Positions 17,572-26,520 of a stretch of DNA of 46,898 nucleotides are shown one piece after another. The stretch covers positions 1 to 46,898 of the forward strand of contig NZ_JABXKQ010000011.1 of assembly GCF_017114945.1 (NCBI RefSeq), written 5' to 3'. Both the position numbers and the translations under genes were made by a program. The notes under the pieces were generated by a model. The model was not told the DNA's origin. It saw only the letters and a program-made list of their open reading frames with translations, and made no database searches. Every line of letters begins with the position of its first letter. Positions within the stretch are counted from its first letter, which is position 1. This DNA comes from Nostoc sp. JL34. Lineage in GTDB: Bacteria; Cyanobacteriota; Cyanobacteriia; Cyanobacteriales; Nostocaceae.

Positions 17572-18291
17572 TCACGGTACTAATCCAGCCCGCAACGCAC
17601 GGACAGCAGCTTGTGTCCGGTCAGCAACACAGAGTTTATTGAGAATACCTCGAACATGAGTTTTGACAGTACCGACTGTTAGATAGAGCCTTTTAGCAAT
17701 TTCTGCATTGTCACAGCCAGCGACAATTAACTCTAAAACATCCATCTCTCTGTGAGTTAAAGGATAGCTGACTATACTTTTCTCAACATCTGGGTCAATA
17801 CCTTCAATCAAAACTCTTTTTCCAGATGCGCCTCTGTTGCCATCGGGGAAATCTTGACGTATTTGTTGTAGTACAAGGTCTGCGATCGCAGGATCAATCC
17901 ATGAGCTGCCTGAGTATGTCGTTTGCACAGCCTCTACTAGTTTCTCAGTTTCGATATCCTTCATGCAATAAGAATCTGCACCTGCTGCAAATGCTGCTAA
18001 AACTGCTTGTTCGCTATTCTGCATCGTTAAAATTAGCAGCTTTGTTGTATAATCTTCGTTTTCTGCTTGATATTGCCTAAATGTGCGTGTTAGCTCAATA
18101 CCATCCATGTCAGGCAAACCAATGTCAATAGTAGCAACATCCGGCTTGAGAGTTTTCAGAAGTTTGATGCCGTCGGCTGCATTGGCTGCTTCACCAACAA
18201 TGTTAAACTCTGGCTGAGTTTGTAAGGCAGACCGCAAGCCGATTCTTGTCAGGTTGTGATCTTCAATCACAAGGATCTTGATTTCACTCAT
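17572..18291 (-). CDS. NarL/FixJ-type two-component response regulator
   Basis: 239 residues. An N-terminal receiver domain (about 1-125) has the acidic pocket VIEDHN, phospho-acceptor Asp56 in TIDIGLPDMDG, and the conserved Lys in SYCMKDIE. The C-terminal LuxR-type helix-turn-helix (about 175-235) reads LTHREMDVLELIVAG then NAEIAKRLYLTVGTVKTHV, so it should bind DNA when phosphorylated. A linker of about 45 residues separates the domains. No histidine kinase is adjacent on the same strand; the nearest is the receiver-kinase hybrid transcribed divergently from 19002, which could be its partner, though that is only positional. Targets unknown. Confidence 0.92.
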   Translation of the reverse strand: MSEIKILVIEDHNLTRIGLRSALQTQPEFNIVGEAANAADGIKLLKTLKPDVATIDIGLPDMDGIELTRTFRQYQAENEDYTTKLLILTMQNSEQAVLAAFAAGADSYCMKDIETEKLVEAVQTTYSGSSWIDPAIADLVLQQIRQDFPDGNRGASGKRVLIEGIDPDVEKSIVSYPLTHREMDVLELIVAGCDNAEIAKRLYLTVGTVKTHVRGILNKLCVADRTQAAVRALRAGLVP

Positions 18292-19001
18292 AGTTGCTTA
18301 ACTTTACTGTTATTTATCTCAAGTACAGATTAAAATAATCTCGTTCTTCTATTCGGGATCTTATACAAAAAGCAATGCATTTGGTTTTATTCCCTGAACT
18401 TCATCTACCATTAGACATAAATAACCTTATCTCGTAAGCTTTTCTAAGGCAAGAGTTCCGATATGATAATATAATTCAATCAAAAAATATTTTTATACAT
18501 TAACCTGAGGATAGATGTTTTATAGTAAACAATTTCTTGTTTACTATCTCAGTGTTTATTTGAACCACATCTACCCTTGGGGCACAGCATTGCTCATTGG
18601 TGTCAACTTAAGCTCAAATACGCAATTTTCTATAGTTTTAGATCCCCCAACCTCTTTAAAAAGGGGGCAAAAAATTCTAGTTCCCCTCTTAGAAAGGGGG
18701 GATCGAAAATCTAAGCGGTACATCAATTTTCACTCTTCTTGTCAGACTAAGCTTTTATGTTAAGTTGACATGCATTGGCAATGCTGTGTCCCTATTGCAT
18801 GGTCTATTTACCTAAAAAGAACTATAAGTTATTATTTTATACATTTTACTAGCAAGCGACAGTATATTTACTTAAATAGCTAGATATTTAACTCAGGAAA
18901 CTCTAAAAGAAAATGTGAATCCTTAATAATCTTAGCGCTGGTGAAGTAAGCTATTACTAGATTTGCTAGGGATAGCCAAGCACTTCTTTTTTTATTTAGC
19001 C
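18292..19001. other. Intergenic region between divergent two-component genes
   Basis: About 710 bases, AT-rich. A GATCCCCCAACCTCTTTAAA ... GGGGGGATC palindromic element (18641-18713) resembles the inner part of the element at 8057-8178. A reading frame across it (18515-18763) is repeat-derived and not credible as a gene. Promoters of both flanking genes must lie here, but I cannot fix them. Confidence 0.6.
18641..18713. repeat. Palindromic interspersed element
   Basis: GATCCCCCAACCTCTTTAAA at the left and CTTAGAAAGGGGGGATC at the right form an imperfect inverted repeat. The sequence style matches the palindromic element at 8090-8155, so these are probably members of one family. Confidence 0.55.
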
Positions 19002-20096
19002 ATGTCTTTAACTAAAACTGTCAAAAAAGATAAAATTCTCGTTGTCGATGATGTTTTTGATAATCTACTGGTCTTAGAAGCAGTCCTAGAAGATGAGGAC
19101 TATGAGATTAGCTTGGTGGAAGATAGCAAGATTGCTCTGGCTATGGTTGAGGAGTCACCGCCAGATATAATTCTCTTAGATGTGATGATGCCAGAGCTAG
19201 ATGGCTATGAATTTACTCGACGCATCCGAAAGAATCAGGCATTGCCATTTATCCCCATTCTGCTGCTCACGGCTCACTATCAGTCTAGCGTTGTTGAAGG
19301 ACTCGACGCTGGTGCAGATGACTTCATTCGTAAACCATTCGATCCTGATGAACTACATGCACGAGTGCGATCGCTCCTGCGTCTCAAGCATAGTATCGAT
19401 GAACGAGATCAGATGGCTAACCTGCGGGCAGATTTTGTCTCGCGTTTTACTCACGATTTACGCATACCACTAGTAGCCTCCAACCGCGTATTAAAATTAT
19501 TACTAGAAGGGAGATTTTGCGAGGTTTCACCACAATTGCAAGAATTAATTGATACCATGATTGGTAGTAATCAAGACCTGCTGGAAATGGTAAATACCTT
19601 GCTAGAAGTTTATCGTCATGAAGCGGGCTGTAAAACCTTAAAAATTTCTCCCTGCAATATTCAGGAATTAGTTAGTGAAGTTTCCCAAGAATTAACTCCC
19701 TTAGCTGAAGAAAAAGGATTAGCTGTAAATATTGATCGAGGTGAAACTGCAAGCACCATCATGGGCGATCGCATAGAACTGCGGCGAGTTTTGACAAATA
19801 TTATCGGCAATGCCATCAAATTTACAGACAAGGGTTCTGTAGATATTCACTGCTATCTAACTCCGGTAGCTGTGACTATTGATATCCAAGATACAGGGCC
19901 AGGAATTTCTAAACAAGATCAGGCAATATTATTCGAGCGATTTCGTCAAGGTAAACACCAGCGTTCTGGTAGTGGTTTGGGACTATATCTATCTCGCTGT
20001 ATTATCGAAGCGCATCAAGGCACAATCGATGTGACATCTGAACCAGGGCAGGGTAGTACATTCACTATACGTCTACCTGTCGCCGGTGAAAACTAA
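19002..20096 (+). CDS. Hybrid receiver-histidine kinase (cytoplasmic)
   Basis: Start chosen at ATG 19002 (MSLTKTVKKDKILVVDD); an upstream TTG at 18963 only adds a hydrophobic stretch without support. 364 residues: receiver domain 10-128 with Asp60 in IILLDVMMPELDG and Lys111, a HisKA dimerisation helix with His151 in FTHDLRIPL, then an HATPase_c domain with N box NIIGNAIKFTDKG, DTGPGIS and GSGLGLYLS. No transmembrane or sensor domain, so input comes through phosphorylation of the receiver or a partner protein. This receiver-first kinase order is common in cyanobacterial signalling. It is divergent from the NarL-type regulator. Confidence 0.92.
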   Translation: MSLTKTVKKDKILVVDDVFDNLLVLEAVLEDEDYEISLVEDSKIALAMVEESPPDIILLDVMMPELDGYEFTRRIRKNQALPFIPILLLTAHYQSSVVEGLDAGADDFIRKPFDPDELHARVRSLLRLKHSIDERDQMANLRADFVSRFTHDLRIPLVASNRVLKLLLEGRFCEVSPQLQELIDTMIGSNQDLLEMVNTLLEVYRHEAGCKTLKISPCNIQELVSEVSQELTPLAEEKGLAVNIDRGETASTIMGDRIELRRVLTNIIGNAIKFTDKGSVDIHCYLTPVAVTIDIQDTGPGISKQDQAILFERFRQGKHQRSGSGLGLYLSRCIIEAHQGTIDVTSEPGQGSTFTIRLPVAGEN

Positions 20097-20171
20097 AAGT
20101 AGACAGACGAAAATTATTACTGATCAATTTCTGGAACAACATGGGGACAGCTACTATCTCAATTAGTCAGA

Positions 20172-20205
20172 CAAATAGAGGCAATTCATGAATTGCCTCT
20201 ATTTG
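20172..20205. terminator. Perfect 34-bp palindrome between convergent genes
   Basis: The left half CAAATAGAGGCAATTCA is followed immediately by its exact reverse complement, giving a 17-bp dyad without spacer. It lies between the ends of the convergent kinase gene (20096) and the csbD-like gene (20242), so it most likely ends transcription from both sides. No long T-run follows. Confidence 0.6.
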
Positions 20206-20241
20206 AGCAAATTATTAAAGGTAGGGAAATTTTCGCTTGTA

Positions 20242-20424
20242 CTAATCTAAAGTCTTTTTAACTTCATCTTTGATATTTTCAGCAGTGTTGCGGACTTGAG
20301 CTTCAGCTTGTTTTGCTTTCCCTTCAGCTTTATCTTTAGGATCGCCAGTTACTTCGCCAATTGCCTCTTGTACTTTTCCTTCGATATTTTTAGCAAAAGC
20401 TTTTGCTTTATCTTCGATACTCAT
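20242..20424 (-). CDS. CsbD-like stress protein
   Basis: 60 residues from ATG 20424 (preceded by AGGAACAAAAAA), beginning MSIEDKAKAFAKNIEGKVQEA. The segment GEVTGDPKDKAEGKAKQAEAQ is the hallmark of the CsbD family: small, highly charged, Lys/Glu/Ala-rich helical proteins. Family members are induced by general stress in Bacillus and by osmotic, light or desiccation stress in others; molecular function is unknown. A longer frame from 20481 adds an unsupported N-terminus. Monocistronic, with the 34-bp palindrome just downstream. Confidence 0.88.
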   Translation of the reverse strand: MSIEDKAKAFAKNIEGKVQEAIGEVTGDPKDKAEGKAKQAEAQVRNTAENIKDEVKKTLD

Positions 20425-20908
20425 TTTTTTGTTCCTAAAAGATGTTAAGTGGTGATTTTTTGTTGCTCGCTCGAAAAGCACTGCAATATCTATAGATTAC
20501 TTTTAGACAACTTTTAATTCTTCTATCTGACGATGTTTTTATGAAGAATATTTGTGTCCGTTGTACATAATTATTTAACCTTAAAACTCATCTTGAGGAA
20601 TTCAAGTAATATCCAAAAGAAGGAAAGGTAACATTCTATTCTTCTATCTTGAGACAAAATAATTTATAACTTCAGATAGATAGCGATGATGATAAACCGC
20701 AACTTGGCTTATTACCACTGGATATGGTAAATATGTCAACGGGGTGCGGAGGCTTCCAAGTTGGTGATCGATAGTGCAATATAAAGCCTTCTCTTTTCCC
20801 AAGGAGAGACGCGATCGCTTAGAGCGAGTCTGCGGACTCAATTCTGGGTAAATTAAACGAGACGGTTCAAAATACTTTCGTCTTTAATCACTGAATGAGG
20901 TTAGTTAG
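20425..20908. other. Intergenic region with repeat segment
   Basis: About 480 bases between the divergent csbD-like and SMI1/KNR4 genes. It contains GAGACGCGATCGCTTAGAGC followed by GAGTCTGCGGACTC near 20804-20839, a HIP1-containing palindromic repeat style of Nostocales. A short frame on the minus strand (20644-20841) crosses it and is not credible. Confidence 0.5.
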
Positions 20909-21502
20909 ATGTCTGAACTTACGGACGAGCTTCAATATATTTTGAATTGGTTAAAATCTAGCAATCTTGATTTCTTTGATTGTTACAATCCAGGTTTAAC
21001 TCGCCAGCAGATTGACGAGATTACTAAGGATTTACCATTCCGGTTATCCGAAGAATTATACGAACTTTATCAATGGCGCAATGGAACCGCCGATCTTGGT
21101 TATAACAATGGCTATCTACCACTCTATTTTTTGTTTCCTGAGCAATTAAAAGCCGATGTCATTTGTTCTTTTTGTTCCTTGCAAGATTCAGTTTATATTT
21201 ACAAAAGTATAGGAAAAGCAACTAACTACGATGATGCATATTGGAAGAAAAAATGGTTTCCTATTGCTGCGTATGAAACTAAAAGAATGCTTTATGTAGT
21301 CGGCGATCTCAATCCATCTCCGGTTTATCTTTGGGATGTTGGTTGCCTTGATGATTCAGTAAGAACATATAAAAATCTCATCAGTATGATATCTGTAATT
21401 GCAGAGTGTTGTGAGTTTGGTTTATATCAACTTCTACCAGATGAAGACGGAGAAGACGATGACATGATAATCCGAATAGATGAAGAAAAGCTGGAACTTT
21501 AA
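20909..21502 (+). CDS. SMI1/KNR4 (SUKH) family protein
   Basis: 197 residues, soluble, acidic. The region LPFRLSEELYELYQWRNGT (about 39-57) followed by a GY-rich loop and YLPLYFLFP is the SMI1/KNR4 signature. The tail ends in an Asp/Glu-rich stretch (PDEDGEDDDM). In bacteria, SUKH proteins often act as immunity proteins against contact-dependent or polymorphic toxins, but many are orphans with unknown roles. No toxin gene is next to it: the neighbours are a csbD-like gene and a TPR protein. GAGGTTAG lies ahead of the ATG. Confidence 0.85.
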   Translation: MSELTDELQYILNWLKSSNLDFFDCYNPGLTRQQIDEITKDLPFRLSEELYELYQWRNGTADLGYNNGYLPLYFLFPEQLKADVICSFCSLQDSVYIYKSIGKATNYDDAYWKKKWFPIAAYETKRMLYVVGDLNPSPVYLWDVGCLDDSVRTYKNLISMISVIAECCEFGLYQLLPDEDGEDDDMIIRIDEEKLEL

Positions 21503-21655
21503 AAAGAGATATATCGAAAATATAACTCATAATTACAGTAAATATGAATTACAGTAAATATGAAGCCGGATAGAAACAAATTGCTTCCTTAGAGAAACTG
21601 TGGTATTTGAATATGAATAAGAAAAGTGCTGAACTTGAAAAAAAGAATATGGACA

Positions 21656-23308
21656 ATGAAGTACTTATTTATAGTTTGGGTGCTTATACTATCTTTAGTC
21701 GCTCCTAATGCAGCGATGTCTGACAACAAGCCGCTTTCCGTCTACGCTGAAGTAAAACACCCCTACACCTTAATATCTGGACTTGGCACAATCCACCATC
21801 CAGTTTCCACTTCTAATCCCCAAGCGCAAGAGTTTTTCGATCAGGGATTAAATTTAATTTACGCTTTTAATCATGATGAGGCGGTGCGTTCTTTTGAATA
21901 CGCTGCCAAACTAGATCCGCATTTAGCGATCGCATATTGGGGTATTGCTCTGGCTCTAGGCCCCAATATTAACTCAGCAATAGACCCCAACCGGGAATTA
22001 GCCGCTTACCAAGCAGTACAGCAAGCTTTGGCACTTTCTACCCAAGCATCTACCCAAGAACGAGACTACATTACCGCCTTGGCAAAACGTTACTCTCAAG
22101 ATGCTGATGCCGACTTGTATCAACTAGCACTTTACTACGCAAAAGCAATGGCAACACTAGTCAAGCGTTATCCTGATGATTTGGATGCGGCGACGCTTTA
22201 CGCTGAAAGCTTGATGGATCTGCACCCTTGGCAGCATTGGACTAAAGATGGCAAGCCACAGCCAGATACAGAAGAAATCGTCGCTATTTTAGAATCAGTT
22301 CTCAAACGTAACCCGAATCACACGGGAGCTAATCATTACTATATTCATGCAGTGGAAGCCTCACCTTCTCCAGAACGGGCCCTTGTGAGTGCCAAAAGAC
22401 TCGGGACTCTAGCGCCAGCAGCGGGACACTTGGTACACATGCCAAGTCATATTTATTTTCGTGTCGGAGATTATGAAGGGGCAATGCAGGCAAACAAACA
22501 GGCGATCGCTCAAGATGATATTTATATCAAAAAATATCAAGTTCAGGGCACTTACCCCATGATCTACTACAACCACAATGTACATTTTCTCATGGTTGCC
22601 AGCAGTATGGCAGGAAGATATGAAGATGCTCTCCAATCCGCAGATAAATTAGTCGCAAATGCTACTGCTATTGACCCGTATGCACCAATGCTTGAGGGAT
22701 TTCTGGGCAGCAAAATGCTGATTCAGACACGCTTTTGTGATTGGGATGCCATCTTAAAAACTCCTGCCCCTGATGCGAAATTGCCCACTACCACAGCACT
22801 TTGGCATTTTGCTCGCGGTATGGCGATTGCAGCCACAGGCAAACTTGAAGATGCAGCAAGTGAAAGTCGGGCATTACTGGCCGCCAAACAGGTAATTCCC
22901 ATCGAAGCAACCATTGGGTTCAGTCCCGCCAGTCGCATTTTAGACATTGCCTCAAAAGTTCTAGACGCCAAAATTGCTAGAGAAAAGCATGATTATGAAT
23001 CTGCCATTCAATTGCTAGAAAAAGCGGTGACAGTAGAAGATGCCCTCGATTACGTGGAACCACCAGACTGGTACTTTCCGACGCGGGAATCTTTGGGCGC
23101 TGTGTTTTTGGCTAAGGGCGACTACAGAGAGGCTGAGAATGTCTTTCGTGCTGATCTAAAAAAGTATCCCCATAATGGGCGTTCTCTGTTTGGCTTGCAG
23201 GCAAGTTTGCTGGCACTGGGTAAAGATCAGGCTGCTCAACTTGTCAAAGCCGAATTGGAAATAGCTTGGAAAGGTGATGCTCGGCAACTTGACAGAGCCA
23301 AAATTTAA
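21656..23308 (+). CDS. Exported tetratricopeptide-repeat protein
   Basis: Start at ATG 21656, giving 550 residues and a signal peptide (MKYLFIVWVLILSLVAPNAA); GTG 21626 is an alternative. Helical repeats include NHDEAVRSFEYAAKLDPHLAIA near 68-89 and DYREAENVFRADLKKYPHNG near the C-terminus. The central HMPSHIYFRVGDYEGAM is characteristic of a widespread TPR family of unknown function. The first mature residues (about 20-31, AMSDNKPLSVYA) are encoded by a 35-bp interspersed repeat (21713-21747) that has entered the frame exactly at the predicted cleavage region. Possibly a periplasmic scaffold. No operon partner. Confidence 0.85.
   Translation: MKYLFIVWVLILSLVAPNAAMSDNKPLSVYAEVKHPYTLISGLGTIHHPVSTSNPQAQEFFDQGLNLIYAFNHDEAVRSFEYAAKLDPHLAIAYWGIALALGPNINSAIDPNRELAAYQAVQQALALSTQASTQERDYITALAKRYSQDADADLYQLALYYAKAMATLVKRYPDDLDAATLYAESLMDLHPWQHWTKDGKPQPDTEEIVAILESVLKRNPNHTGANHYYIHAVEASPSPERALVSAKRLGTLAPAAGHLVHMPSHIYFRVGDYEGAMQANKQAIAQDDIYIKKYQVQGTYPMIYYNHNVHFLMVASSMAGRYEDALQSADKLVANATAIDPYAPMLEGFLGSKMLIQTRFCDWDAILKTPAPDAKLPTTTALWHFARGMAIAATGKLEDAASESRALLAAKQVIPIEATIGFSPASRILDIASKVLDAKIAREKHDYESAIQLLEKAVTVEDALDYVEPPDWYFPTRESLGAVFLAKGDYREAENVFRADLKKYPHNGRSLFGLQASLLALGKDQAAQLVKAELEIAWKGDARQLDRAKI
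21713..21747 (+). repeat. 35-bp interspersed repeat inside a coding sequence
   Basis: Starts GCGATGTCTGACAACAAGCC and ends CGTCTACGC. It matches the copy at 41049-41083 at 30 of 35 positions without gaps, in the same reading frame, encoding AMSDNKPLSVYA. Confidence 0.8.
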
Positions 23309-23864
23309 TTAAAAAATTTAAAATCATTGCACCCCTACAAGAAAGCAAGCTCCGCGCAGCACCGATCAGAAGAGAAGTTCAGCCCTTGGCGTTGGCGGAA
23401 ACCACCCTTTTGTAAAGAAGACTGTGGAAACGGGTGACGCTGCGCGAACAATTTTGAATTGTTATATGTTGCCTGACTTTGCCTTTCATATTAAAATTTT
23501 GGAGTAATGCTTCATGGTTAATGCAGTCAAACGTTCAATTCGGATATTCAAAGATGCGCCCCTGCATGTCTGATTTTCTATATCACCCTACAAAATTTAT
23601 CTTCTTCCATTTCCAACCTTTTTTGCGATGGGCTGTACTTAGGGTAGTAGGGGCGGGCGATCGCTTAAGTGCGATCAGATCACTGGTTAACTATCTGTTA
23701 ACTATCTACTGGATGCAGAGAGTTGGCTCCTATGTCATCCTAGATTAGGAGAGTTAATTCGGTGAGTCTTTGATTTTAGTATTGAAGGGCTTTTTCCTTT
23801 TAGTATTTACAGACTTATCAGAGAAATTAAAATCTCTACACAGTGATGATTTTGGAGAGAATCG
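23309..23864. other. Intergenic region, probable long 5' leader of the RNA-binding-protein gene
   Basis: About 555 bases. The left part holds repeat-like GC-rich sequence (CTCCGCGCAGCACCGATCAG near 23350 and GGCGTTGGCGGAAACCACCC near 23385). A frame at 23479-23748 has no ribosome-binding site and unconvincing composition. The final 100 bases before 23865 could be the cold-responsive untranslated leader known for cyanobacterial rbp genes, but I see no specific motif. Confidence 0.45.
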
Positions 23865-24179
23865 ATGTCAATTTATGTAGGTAACCTCTCTTATGACGTT
23901 ACACAAGAAGATTTAAGTGGTATTTTTGCAGAATATGGTACTGTAAAGCGAGTTCAAGTACCTACTGACCGGGAAACAGGTCGTCCGCGAGGCTTTGCTT
24001 TTGTGGAAATGGGAACTGAAGCTGAAGAAACAGCTGCCATTGAAGCTCTCGACGGTGCTGAGTGGATGGGTCGTGACCTGAAAGTGAATAAGGCTAAACC
24101 CAAGGAAGACAGAGGTTCGTTTGGTGGTAACCGAGGAGGATACGGCGGCGGCGGCGGCGGTGGACGCAATCGCTACTAA
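23865..24179 (+). CDS. Cyanobacterial RRM RNA-binding protein (Rbp, glycine-rich tail)
   Basis: 104 residues. One RRM domain: RNP2 IYVGNL (3-8) and RNP1 RGFAFVEM (42-49). A Gly/Arg/Asn-rich tail (from about 85, GGNRGGYGGGGGGGRNRY) is typical of the cold-inducible Rbp proteins of Anabaena and Nostoc. They bind single-stranded RNA and are thought to act as RNA chaperones or in mRNA localisation. GGAGAG precedes the ATG. A terminator hairpin follows, then rpsU, a linkage often seen in cyanobacteria. I do not assign a specific rbp letter. Confidence 0.93.
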   Translation: MSIYVGNLSYDVTQEDLSGIFAEYGTVKRVQVPTDRETGRPRGFAFVEMGTEAEETAAIEALDGAEWMGRDLKVNKAKPKEDRGSFGGNRGGYGGGGGGGRNRY

Positions 24180-24216
24180 CCTTGGAAACAAAAAAATCTA
24201 CCTAGAGTCTTAAGGT

Positions 24217-24241
24217 CAGACAAGGAGTCTGTCTTTTTTTT
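24217..24241 (+). terminator. Intrinsic terminator after the rbp gene
   Basis: CAGAC-AAGGA-GTCTG hairpin (24217-24231) followed directly by TCTTTTTTTTT. The short stem could allow some read-through into rpsU. Confidence 0.75.
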
Positions 24242-24388
24242 GTAATGTTACCGAAACAGTGCTGAGTGCCCAGGAACGAGTGCTTGTCCTGATTTCAATC
24301 CCCTAGATTTATCTATGGGGTTACTCAGCACTCGGCACTTCTGAATGCCTCTATAGCCATTGATGAAGTCAACTTAGTAGGAGAAATA

Positions 24389-24577
24389 ATGACCCAAGTA
24401 ATTGTAGGTGACAATGAACATATTGAGTCAGCCTTACGACGATTTAAGCGAGAAGTTTCCAAGGCTGGAATTTTTCCAGACATGAGAAAACATCGTCATT
24501 TTGAAACGCCTCTAGAAAAACGCAAGCGCAAAGAAGTTGCCAAGCACAGACAGAGTAAGAGAAGTTTCCGTAATTAA
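24389..24577 (+). CDS. rpsU: 30S ribosomal protein S21
   Basis: 62 residues, strongly basic in the C-terminal half ([19 protein letters not shown]). The core [17 protein letters not shown] is diagnostic of bS21, a small-subunit protein involved in initiation. TAGGAGAAATA precedes the ATG. It follows the rbp gene at 210 bases on the same strand, with its own terminator downstream. Confidence 0.95.
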   Translation: MTQVIVGDNEHIESALRRFKREVSKAGIFPDMRKHRHFETPLEKRKRKEVAKHRQSKRSFRN

Positions 24578-24602
24578 GGACTGACATAGATATAAAAGAA
24601 TG

Positions 24603-24633
24603 CCCTCATAAAATCTATGAGGGTTTTCCTTTT
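24603..24633 (+). terminator. Intrinsic terminator after rpsU
   Basis: CCCTCAT (24603-24609) pairs with ATGAGGG (24617-24623), loop AAAATCT, then TTTTCCTTTT. Confidence 0.85.
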
Positions 24634-24700
24634 GCCGATTTTAAAATCAGGAAACCTAAAGAAACGCTAAAATCAAGTCAGCCTTTGTATTGTAGCGGTT

Positions 24701-26461
24701 GTGTCCCACATCACTCAGAGTGCGGTTCACTGCATAAATCCTGATTGTCAACGTCCTTATCCTCAGCCTTGGGGAAACAAATTTTGCAACAGCTGTGGCG
24801 CACCGCTAGAGTTGTTAGACCGCTATGTTCCACTTCAGCCATTGGGATCGGGAGGATTTGCTCAAATTTACACGGTTTGGGATGAAAAAACTCAAACTGA
24901 GAAAGTGTTGAAAGTGTTGGTAGAAGATTCGCCAAAGGCACTGGAATTATTTACCCAAGAGGCGGCAGTTTTATCTAGCTTGCAGCATCCAGGTGTCCCC
25001 ACAGTCGATGCTGACGGATATTTTCACGTAAACCTGTTTAATCCCAAACCGCACCAACTGCCTTGTCTGGTAATGGAAAAAATCAATGGACGGACTTTAG
25101 AGGAGATATTAAAAAAGTTTCCCCAAGGGTGTCCAGAGGATTTGGTTTTAAACTGGTTCGCCCAAGCTGTACAGATTTTACAGGAATTACACAAACGTCA
25201 GATTATTCACCGGGATATCAAACCTTCTAATTTAATGCTGGGCACTGATTCGCCATCTGTAACCCCGCCTCAAGGGCAAACAGGGGGCGATCGCTTGGTA
25301 CTAATTGATTTTGGAGGGGCAAAACAATTTAGTGCCTCTAAGCTGCGTTCTCAGTCTAGTTCCACGCGATTATTTTCTTCTGGCTACAGTCCACCAGAAC
25401 AAGTGAGTGGAAGTATTGTCGGGCCAGGTGCCGATTTTTATGCCCTTGGTCGAACGGTGATTGAACTACTAACAGGCAAATACCCACTAGAGTTGGAAGA
25501 CCAGCAAACTGGGAAATTGCGCTGGCGAACGACGCTGAATGTCAACCCACAACTAGCAGATTTGCTGGATGAGATGGTGCAGGAGGATGTGCGATCGCGT
25601 CCAGCAAATGCAGCTATGATTCAAAAACGTTTGGCGAAGATTTCTCAACCATTACCGCCACCTGGGTTATTTGCCCAACTGCGAGACAACGTTAAGCAAG
25701 CTTCAACGCAAGCTTCCCAGAGATTTACACTGATAACACAAGCTATTGAACAAGTTTTAGCTAACTTTAGCCAAGCTGTCACCAAAACCGTTATTTTTAT
25801 CGCTCAGACAATCATCAAAATTTTCCAAGCTTGTTTGGCGACGATTTGGGCGATGATCCTGAGTAGTATCGGCGCTTGTTTTGGTGCGATCGCTGGTTTT
25901 ATTTTGGCCTATCGCACCGGTTTGGGGCGTCAGGTTGTGGAATTTATTGTGAGTCAGCTAAACCAATTAGTGCCAAATACTCAACCAGTCTTTGGGGCAG
26001 ATATTTTGGTGTTCGTTGCAGCAGGTTGGGGGACTGCTTGGGGACTAACAGTATCAGGGTGTTTTGGTCAACGGCGGCGGTTTTTAGTGGCTTCTTTGAT
26101 GGGTATGATTAGCTATGGCTTTGGCTGGTTGATTTTGCAATTAATCACACCAAAAGATAGCGGCGAGGGCTTAGTGGCAGTGATTTTAGTGGCAGTTTGC
26201 CTACTTACCTTGAGTTTAGGACTTCGCAGCCATCATGTAGTGTACGCTGTGTTCGCTGCCTTTGGGAGTGCGATCGCCTATGCAATTTTGATTCTTTTGA
26301 AGTTAGCACCTCCGATCTTGCAATTTACTAGTCAACCAGGCTGGTCAGAGTTACAGTTACCTCTGATTTTTTTTGGTTCTATGGGCTTCTTCATCAGCTT
26401 TTGGTTAGGAGTAAGTTACTACCTAATTGTCCCTGGACTGCGCCTTTTAGGATGGCGATGA
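24701..26461 (+). CDS. Zinc-ribbon Ser/Thr protein kinase with C-terminal membrane region
   Basis: Starts at GTG 24701; 586 residues. N-terminal zinc ribbon: C11-x4-C16 and C29-x2-C32 (FCNSCGAPL). The kinase domain spans about 41-315: glycine loop LGSGGFAQIY, Lys71, catalytic HRDIKPSN (170-177), DFGGAK at 203. From about 365 there are several hydrophobic segments (for example AMILSSIGACFGAIAGFIL), so the kinase is anchored with its catalytic domain inside the cell. This architecture is common in filamentous cyanobacteria and thought to belong to stress and cell-wall or development signalling; the substrate is unknown. It ends at an array of GCAGGGGA repeats. Confidence 0.92.
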   Translation: MSHITQSAVHCINPDCQRPYPQPWGNKFCNSCGAPLELLDRYVPLQPLGSGGFAQIYTVWDEKTQTEKVLKVLVEDSPKALELFTQEAAVLSSLQHPGVPTVDADGYFHVNLFNPKPHQLPCLVMEKINGRTLEEILKKFPQGCPEDLVLNWFAQAVQILQELHKRQIIHRDIKPSNLMLGTDSPSVTPPQGQTGGDRLVLIDFGGAKQFSASKLRSQSSSTRLFSSGYSPPEQVSGSIVGPGADFYALGRTVIELLTGKYPLELEDQQTGKLRWRTTLNVNPQLADLLDEMVQEDVRSRPANAAMIQKRLAKISQPLPPPGLFAQLRDNVKQASTQASQRFTLITQAIEQVLANFSQAVTKTVIFIAQTIIKIFQACLATIWAMILSSIGACFGAIAGFILAYRTGLGRQVVEFIVSQLNQLVPNTQPVFGADILVFVAAGWGTAWGLTVSGCFGQRRRFLVASLMGMISYGFGWLILQLITPKDSGEGLVAVILVAVCLLTLSLGLRSHHVVYAVFAAFGSAIAYAILILLKLAPPILQFTSQPGWSELQLPLIFFGSMGFFISFWLGVSYYLIVPGLRLLGWR

Positions 26462-26472
26462 AGAAGGCAGGG

Positions 26473-26520
26473 AGCAGGGGAGCAGGGGAGCAGGGGAGCA
26501 GGGGAGCAGGGGAGCAGGGG
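26473..26520. repeat. Octanucleotide tandem repeat, AGCAGGGG x6
   Basis: Six perfect tandem copies begin 12 bases after the kinase stop codon. Copy number at such loci usually varies between strains. Confidence 0.92.

Noticed and set aside
18515..18763. 82-residue frame between the two-component genes
   Set aside because: Its second half is encoded by a palindromic interspersed element and the composition is not protein-like.
20644..20841. 65-residue frame on the minus strand
   Set aside because: It begins inside a HIP1-containing repeat (GAGACGCGATCGCTTAGAGC), has no ribosome-binding site and no recognisable features.
23479..23748. 89-residue frame upstream of the rbp gene
   Set aside because: No ribosome-binding site, aromatic-rich random-looking sequence ending in repeat DNA; more likely leader or spacer.
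26473..26520. Possible CRISPR array
   Set aside because: The units are 8 bases, contiguous, with no spacers and no cas genes; it is a simple tandem repeat.
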